Of a DNA stretch of 8,561 bases, positions 6,611 to 8,561 are shown in pieces. The notes beneath the pieces are model-generated. The model did no database searches, had not been told where the DNA came from, and was given only the letters and a program-made list of their open reading frames with translations. Each line of letters opens with the position of its first letter. The stretch's first letter is position 1. The translations under genes were made by a program, and so were the position numbers. The DNA is from an uncultured Lachnospiraceae bacterium (GTDB taxonomy: Bacteria > Bacillota > Clostridia > Lachnospirales > Lachnospiraceae): positions 1-8,561 of the forward strand of contig CABSEG010000094.1 of assembly GCA_902476645.1 (NCBI GenBank). The letters are read 5' to 3'.

Positions 6611-7619
6611 ACAAAATCGTCTTATAAAACCGCATTACAAACTGGCCACCACCGTTTTCCCCATTCTGCGCCCAAATCACCCCATTCTCCCTGGTGAGAA
6701 TCCTCTGCGCCAAGGCCAGGCCGATTCCAAAACTGTTTTCTTTTGCATCCTTTCCCCGGTAAAACCGCTCAAACAAATGGGGAAGGTCCTCCTTCGGAAT
6801 CCCTTTTCCGGAATCCGTAACTTTGATTTCCGTATAAAGAGGATTTTCCTGGCAGTCAATGAGCAGCACGCCTCCCTGCGGCGTATGCTCCATGCCGTTT
6901 TTGAGCACATTACTTACAGCCTCCATGGTCCAGCTGTAATCGCCCAAAAAAGTCTTCCTGCCCGCTCCACGGATTTGAAAGGTTTTTCCTCTCACCTCCA
7001 TTGGAATCTCCAGGGGTGCCATGGCCTCCCGCAGGAAAGACTCCAGCTCAATGCGCTGCATGTTCAGAGTAATGGCTCCCGCATCCAGCTTAGACATCTT
7101 TAGAAGCGTTGTCACCAGCCACTCCATCTTTTCCAGCATTTGCTGCGCATCCCTGACCAGAACCTGCTTTTGCCTCCCTTCAAGCCCTCTGCTTTTCAAC
7201 CGTTCCAGGATCAGATTCAGAGCAGTCAGAGGGGTTCGGATCTGGTGGGAAACATCAGCAAGAGAATCCGCCAAAAAAGCCTTTTCCCGCTCCAACAGCT
7301 TCGCCTGCTCCCGCAAGCGCACCGTCATCTTCTGAATCTGATCCCGAAGTACCCCAAGCTCTCCCTCCTGAAAATACTCCAGCTTTTGCGTATCTTTTCC
7401 ATGTAAAATCTCATCCAGCTGATCTGACAGCTGCCTGATATTCAAATATCGTTTTCTCTGCCAGAGCAGATGCAAGCCACACCAAAATACACCGGAACCT
7501 AAAATCATCAGACACTCCCGCCTCCCCAAAAGCATTCCCGCGCTCCCGGCTGCAATGCTGAGAATTGCCACAGATACTTGCAGCTGTCTTACCAGCTCTT
7601 TATTTCGAAAAATCCACAT
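6609..7619 (-). CDS. Sensor histidine kinase with a minimal extracellular loop (intramembrane-sensing layout)
   Basis: This is a 336-residue membrane kinase. Two N-terminal helices (about 13-32 and 36-53) are joined by only a few residues (GRRE), so almost nothing protrudes outside. A helical HAMP-like linker (about 55-118) leads to the dimerisation domain, with the phosphorylated His125 in SHQIRTPLT. The catalytic domain shows the N box NVLKN (237-241) followed by GMEHTP, the G1 box DSGKGIP (269-275), the F box LFERFYRG (282-289) and the G2 box FGIGLAL (297-303). All catalytic boxes are present. It should autophosphorylate and pass phosphate to the response regulator encoded just upstream. 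The ATG at 7619 is used because GGAGGAG lies 10 nt ahead, inside the end of the regulator gene. The stop-to-start gap is 7 nt. A longer reading frame to 7697 lies wholly within the regulator gene. Kinases with this two-helix layout often sense through a partner ABC transporter; that is inference here. Confidence 0.93.
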   Translation of the reverse strand: MWIFRNKELVRQLQVSVAILSIAAGSAGMLLGRRECLMILGSGVFWCGLHLLWQRKRYLNIRQLSDQLDEILHGKDTQKLEYFQEGELGVLRDQIQKMTVRLREQAKLLEREKAFLADSLADVSHQIRTPLTALNLILERLKSRGLEGRQKQVLVRDAQQMLEKMEWLVTTLLKMSKLDAGAITLNMQRIELESFLREAMAPLEIPMEVRGKTFQIRGAGRKTFLGDYSWTMEAVSNVLKNGMEHTPQGGVLLIDCQENPLYTEIKVTDSGKGIPKEDLPHLFERFYRGKDAKENSFGIGLALAQRILTRENGVIWAQNGENGGGQFVMRFYKTIL

Positions 7620-7626
7620 GCTTCCG

Positions 7627-8301
7627 TCACTCCTCCATTTTATATCCCATTCCTCTGACTGTTTTAATGATCTGTGGACTTTGTATATCCTTCTCAATCT
7701 TTTCCCGCAGCCTCTTGATGTATACTGTCAGTGTATTATCATTGACGTACTCTCCAGCCACGTCCCAGATTTCTTCCAGAAGCTGGCTTCTGGACAGCAC
7801 TCTTCCCCGATTCTGGAGAAATACCAGAAAGAGCCGATATTCCAGCGCCGACAAAAAGAGTTCCTGTTCTCCCCGCGTCAGAATTCCCCTCTCCATGTCC
7901 ACCTTCAGATCTCCCACCTTTACCCAACCTCCGGATTTTCTGCTGCGCCTTAAAGCAGACCTCATTCTCGCCACCAGTTCTCTCGGGCGAAAAGGTTTGC
8001 TGATGTAATCATCCGCTCCCATATCCAGGCCTGTCACTACGGAAAACTCATCTCCAAGAGCCGTCAAAAAAAGAATCGGTATCTCATAGTTGGCTTTAAT
8101 GGCTGTACAGACACTATATCCATTTCCCTCCGCCAAGGTTACATCCAACAACACCAGATCAAAATTTTCCTGCTCCATTCTCTCCATGGCTTTCTTCTGT
8201 CCGTCTACCGCCGTTACACGGAATCCCTCATCTTTCAGGTAAGCCGACAAATTTTCCACAATTGCCCGATCATCCTCCACCAGTAAAACTTTTGCCTCCA
8301 T
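7627..8301 (-). CDS. OmpR/PhoB-family response regulator
   Basis: This 224-residue cytoplasmic transcription factor has the usual length for its family. The receiver domain (1-118) contains the acidic pair Asp10/Asp11, phospho-acceptor Asp53 in LLDVTL, Thr80 and Lys102 in SKPF. After a short linker, a winged-helix DNA-binding domain (about 125-222) ends with the recognition-helix pattern NDNTLTVYIKRLREKI and the wing TVRGMGYK. It should be phosphorylated by the adjacent kinase and bind tandem direct repeats such as those at 6533-6565. The start at 8301 follows AAGGGG by 8 nt. The frame stays open to 8505, but that stretch overlaps tRNA-Leu and is not coding. It is the first gene of a two-gene transcript that ends at the 6581-6610 terminator. 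I see no good promoter in the 59 bp between the tRNA terminator and the start codon. Confidence 0.94.
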   Translation of the reverse strand: MEAKVLLVEDDRAIVENLSAYLKDEGFRVTAVDGQKKAMERMEQENFDLVLLDVTLAEGNGYSVCTAIKANYEIPILFLTALGDEFSVVTGLDMGADDYISKPFRPRELVARMRSALRRSRKSGGWVKVGDLKVDMERGILTRGEQELFLSALEYRLFLVFLQNRGRVLSRSQLLEEIWDVAGEYVNDNTLTVYIKRLREKIEKDIQSPQIIKTVRGMGYKMEE

Positions 8302-8360
8302 GTCACATACCCCTTTTTCTGTGAAATCATTCTTACACTGTTTCAAAAACTCCAGAACGC

Positions 8361-8398
8361 AAAAATGACCATGAACACATTCGCTATGTTCATGGTCA
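8361..8398 (-). terminator. Terminator-like hairpin after tRNA-Leu
   Basis: On the minus strand a perfect 12-bp stem, TGACCATGAACA (8387-8398) with its complement at 8366-8377, encloses a 9-nt loop and is followed by TTTTT (8361-8365). It starts 2 nt after the tRNA end. The stem is only moderately GC-rich, so some read-through into the response regulator gene is plausible. The near-perfect palindrome could also bind a dimeric protein, but the T-tract favours a terminator. Confidence 0.72.
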
Positions 8399-8400
8399 CA

Positions 8401-8486
8401 TGCCGGCGACCGGAATCGAACCGGTACGAAGTTTAACCCTCGCAGGATTTTAAGTCCTGTGCGTCTGCCAGTTCCGCCACGCCGGC
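8401..8486 (-). tRNA. tRNA-Leu (anticodon TAA)
   Basis: This is an 86-nt class II tRNA. Acceptor GCCGGCG pairs with CGCCGGC and the discriminator is A. The anticodon stem CAGGA/TCCTG encloses CTTAAAA, giving anticodon TAA. A long variable arm (around GAGGGTTAAACTTC) and the T arm ACCGGTTCGATTCCGGT are present. The 3' CCA is not encoded, so it must be added by the CCA-adding enzyme. It lies 21 nt downstream of tRNA-Val and is probably processed from the same transcript. Confidence 0.96.
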
Positions 8487-8488
8487 AT

Positions 8489-8506
8489 TTTGGTATCGCT
8501 ACCAAA
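8489..8506 (-). other. Spacer hairpin with GNRA loop between two tRNAs
   Basis: Read on the minus strand, TTTGGTA and TACCAAA form a perfect 7-bp stem closed by GCGA, a GNRA-type tetraloop. It fills nearly the whole 21-nt spacer between tRNA-Val and tRNA-Leu. It has no following T-tract, so it is not a terminator. A structural or processing role in the tRNA precursor is possible. Confidence 0.5.
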
Positions 8507-8507
8507 G

Positions 8508-8561
8508 TGGGACCTATAGGGCTCGAACCTATGACCCTCTGCTTGTAAGGCAGATGCTCTC
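8508..8561 (-). tRNA. tRNA-Val (anticodon TAC), partial, 5' end outside the window
   Basis: On the minus strand the visible part runs from the end of the D arm (GAGC) through the anticodon stem TCTGC/GCAGA with loop CTTACAA (anticodon TAC). The T arm ATAGG TTCGAGC CCTAT, the acceptor 3' strand AGGTCCC and discriminator A follow. No CCA is encoded. The acceptor 5' strand and the promoter lie beyond the right edge. Confidence 0.92.

Noticed and set aside
6591..7103. 170-residue reading frame on the plus strand, and similar frames at 1043-1564, 4002-4415 and 7565-8008
   Set aside because: They are antisense to well-supported genes, lack ribosome binding sites and show no family motifs.
7620..7697. 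26-residue N-terminal extension of the kinase
   Set aside because: It lies inside the regulator gene. A GGAGGAG site and the start of a normal first TM segment support the ATG at 7619.
8366..8398. 12-bp palindrome containing TCATGG as another operator for the response regulator
   Set aside because: It shares the hexamer TCATGG with the repeat array but is an inverted, not a phased direct, repeat. It is followed by a T-tract, so a terminator explains it better.
8302..8505. N-terminal extension of the response regulator reading frame up to 8505
   Set aside because: It overlaps tRNA-Leu and the hairpin after it. The receiver domain begins normally at the ATG at 8301, which has its own ribosome binding site.
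1..8561. A genomic island between tRNA genes at both window edges
   Set aside because: There is no integrase, transposase or duplicated tRNA 3' end, and the tRNAs differ (Arg at the left, Leu and Val at the right). Nothing in the sequence suggests integration.

Overview
The window looks like a stretch of a Clostridia chromosome, most probably Lachnospiraceae. This is inferred from mid-range GC, AGGAGG-type ribosome binding sites, sigma-A-like promoters, tRNA genes without an encoded CCA, a Gram-positive-style lipoprotein, an MnmM (YtqB)-type methyltransferase and an OmpR-type two-component system beside an ABC transporter. I cannot name the species. There is no sign of a prophage, transposon, CRISPR array or integrase.

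Left part (1-1990): a tRNA-Arg(ACG), cut by the window edge, is read leftward from a near-consensus promoter. Divergent from it, a second near-consensus promoter drives a 566-residue stand-alone ATPase of the poorly characterised 'ABC-class ATPase' family. That gene ends in a strong 12-bp terminator hairpin.

Middle (1992-3210): a small lipoprotein with SLH-like motifs, read leftward from a TTG start, and an MnmM-type tRNA wobble-uridine methyltransferase, read rightward, diverge from a shared 148-bp promoter region. The methyltransferase converges on the next operon with only 3 bp between the stop codons.

Right part (3214-8561, all leftward): tRNA-Val(TAC) and tRNA-Leu(TAA), a terminator-like hairpin, an OmpR/PhoB-type response regulator and a two-TM sensor kinase. 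A second terminator follows, and then an ABC ATPase translationally coupled (ATGA) to an 862-residue permease with two FtsX domains. The kinase has almost no extracellular part, while the permease has two large extracytoplasmic domains.

The best new observation is just upstream of the ATPase gene. Three contiguous 11-bp direct repeats (core GTCATGG), with a possible fourth degenerate copy, sit 5 bp upstream of a TATACT -10 box where no usable -35 box exists. This is the layout of an OmpR/PhoB-family activator site. The simplest reading is that the adjacent response regulator switches on the transporter, giving a self-contained sense-and-export (or sense-and-detoxify) module. The substrate cannot be read from the sequence. 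The other genes look like ordinary chromosomal content.
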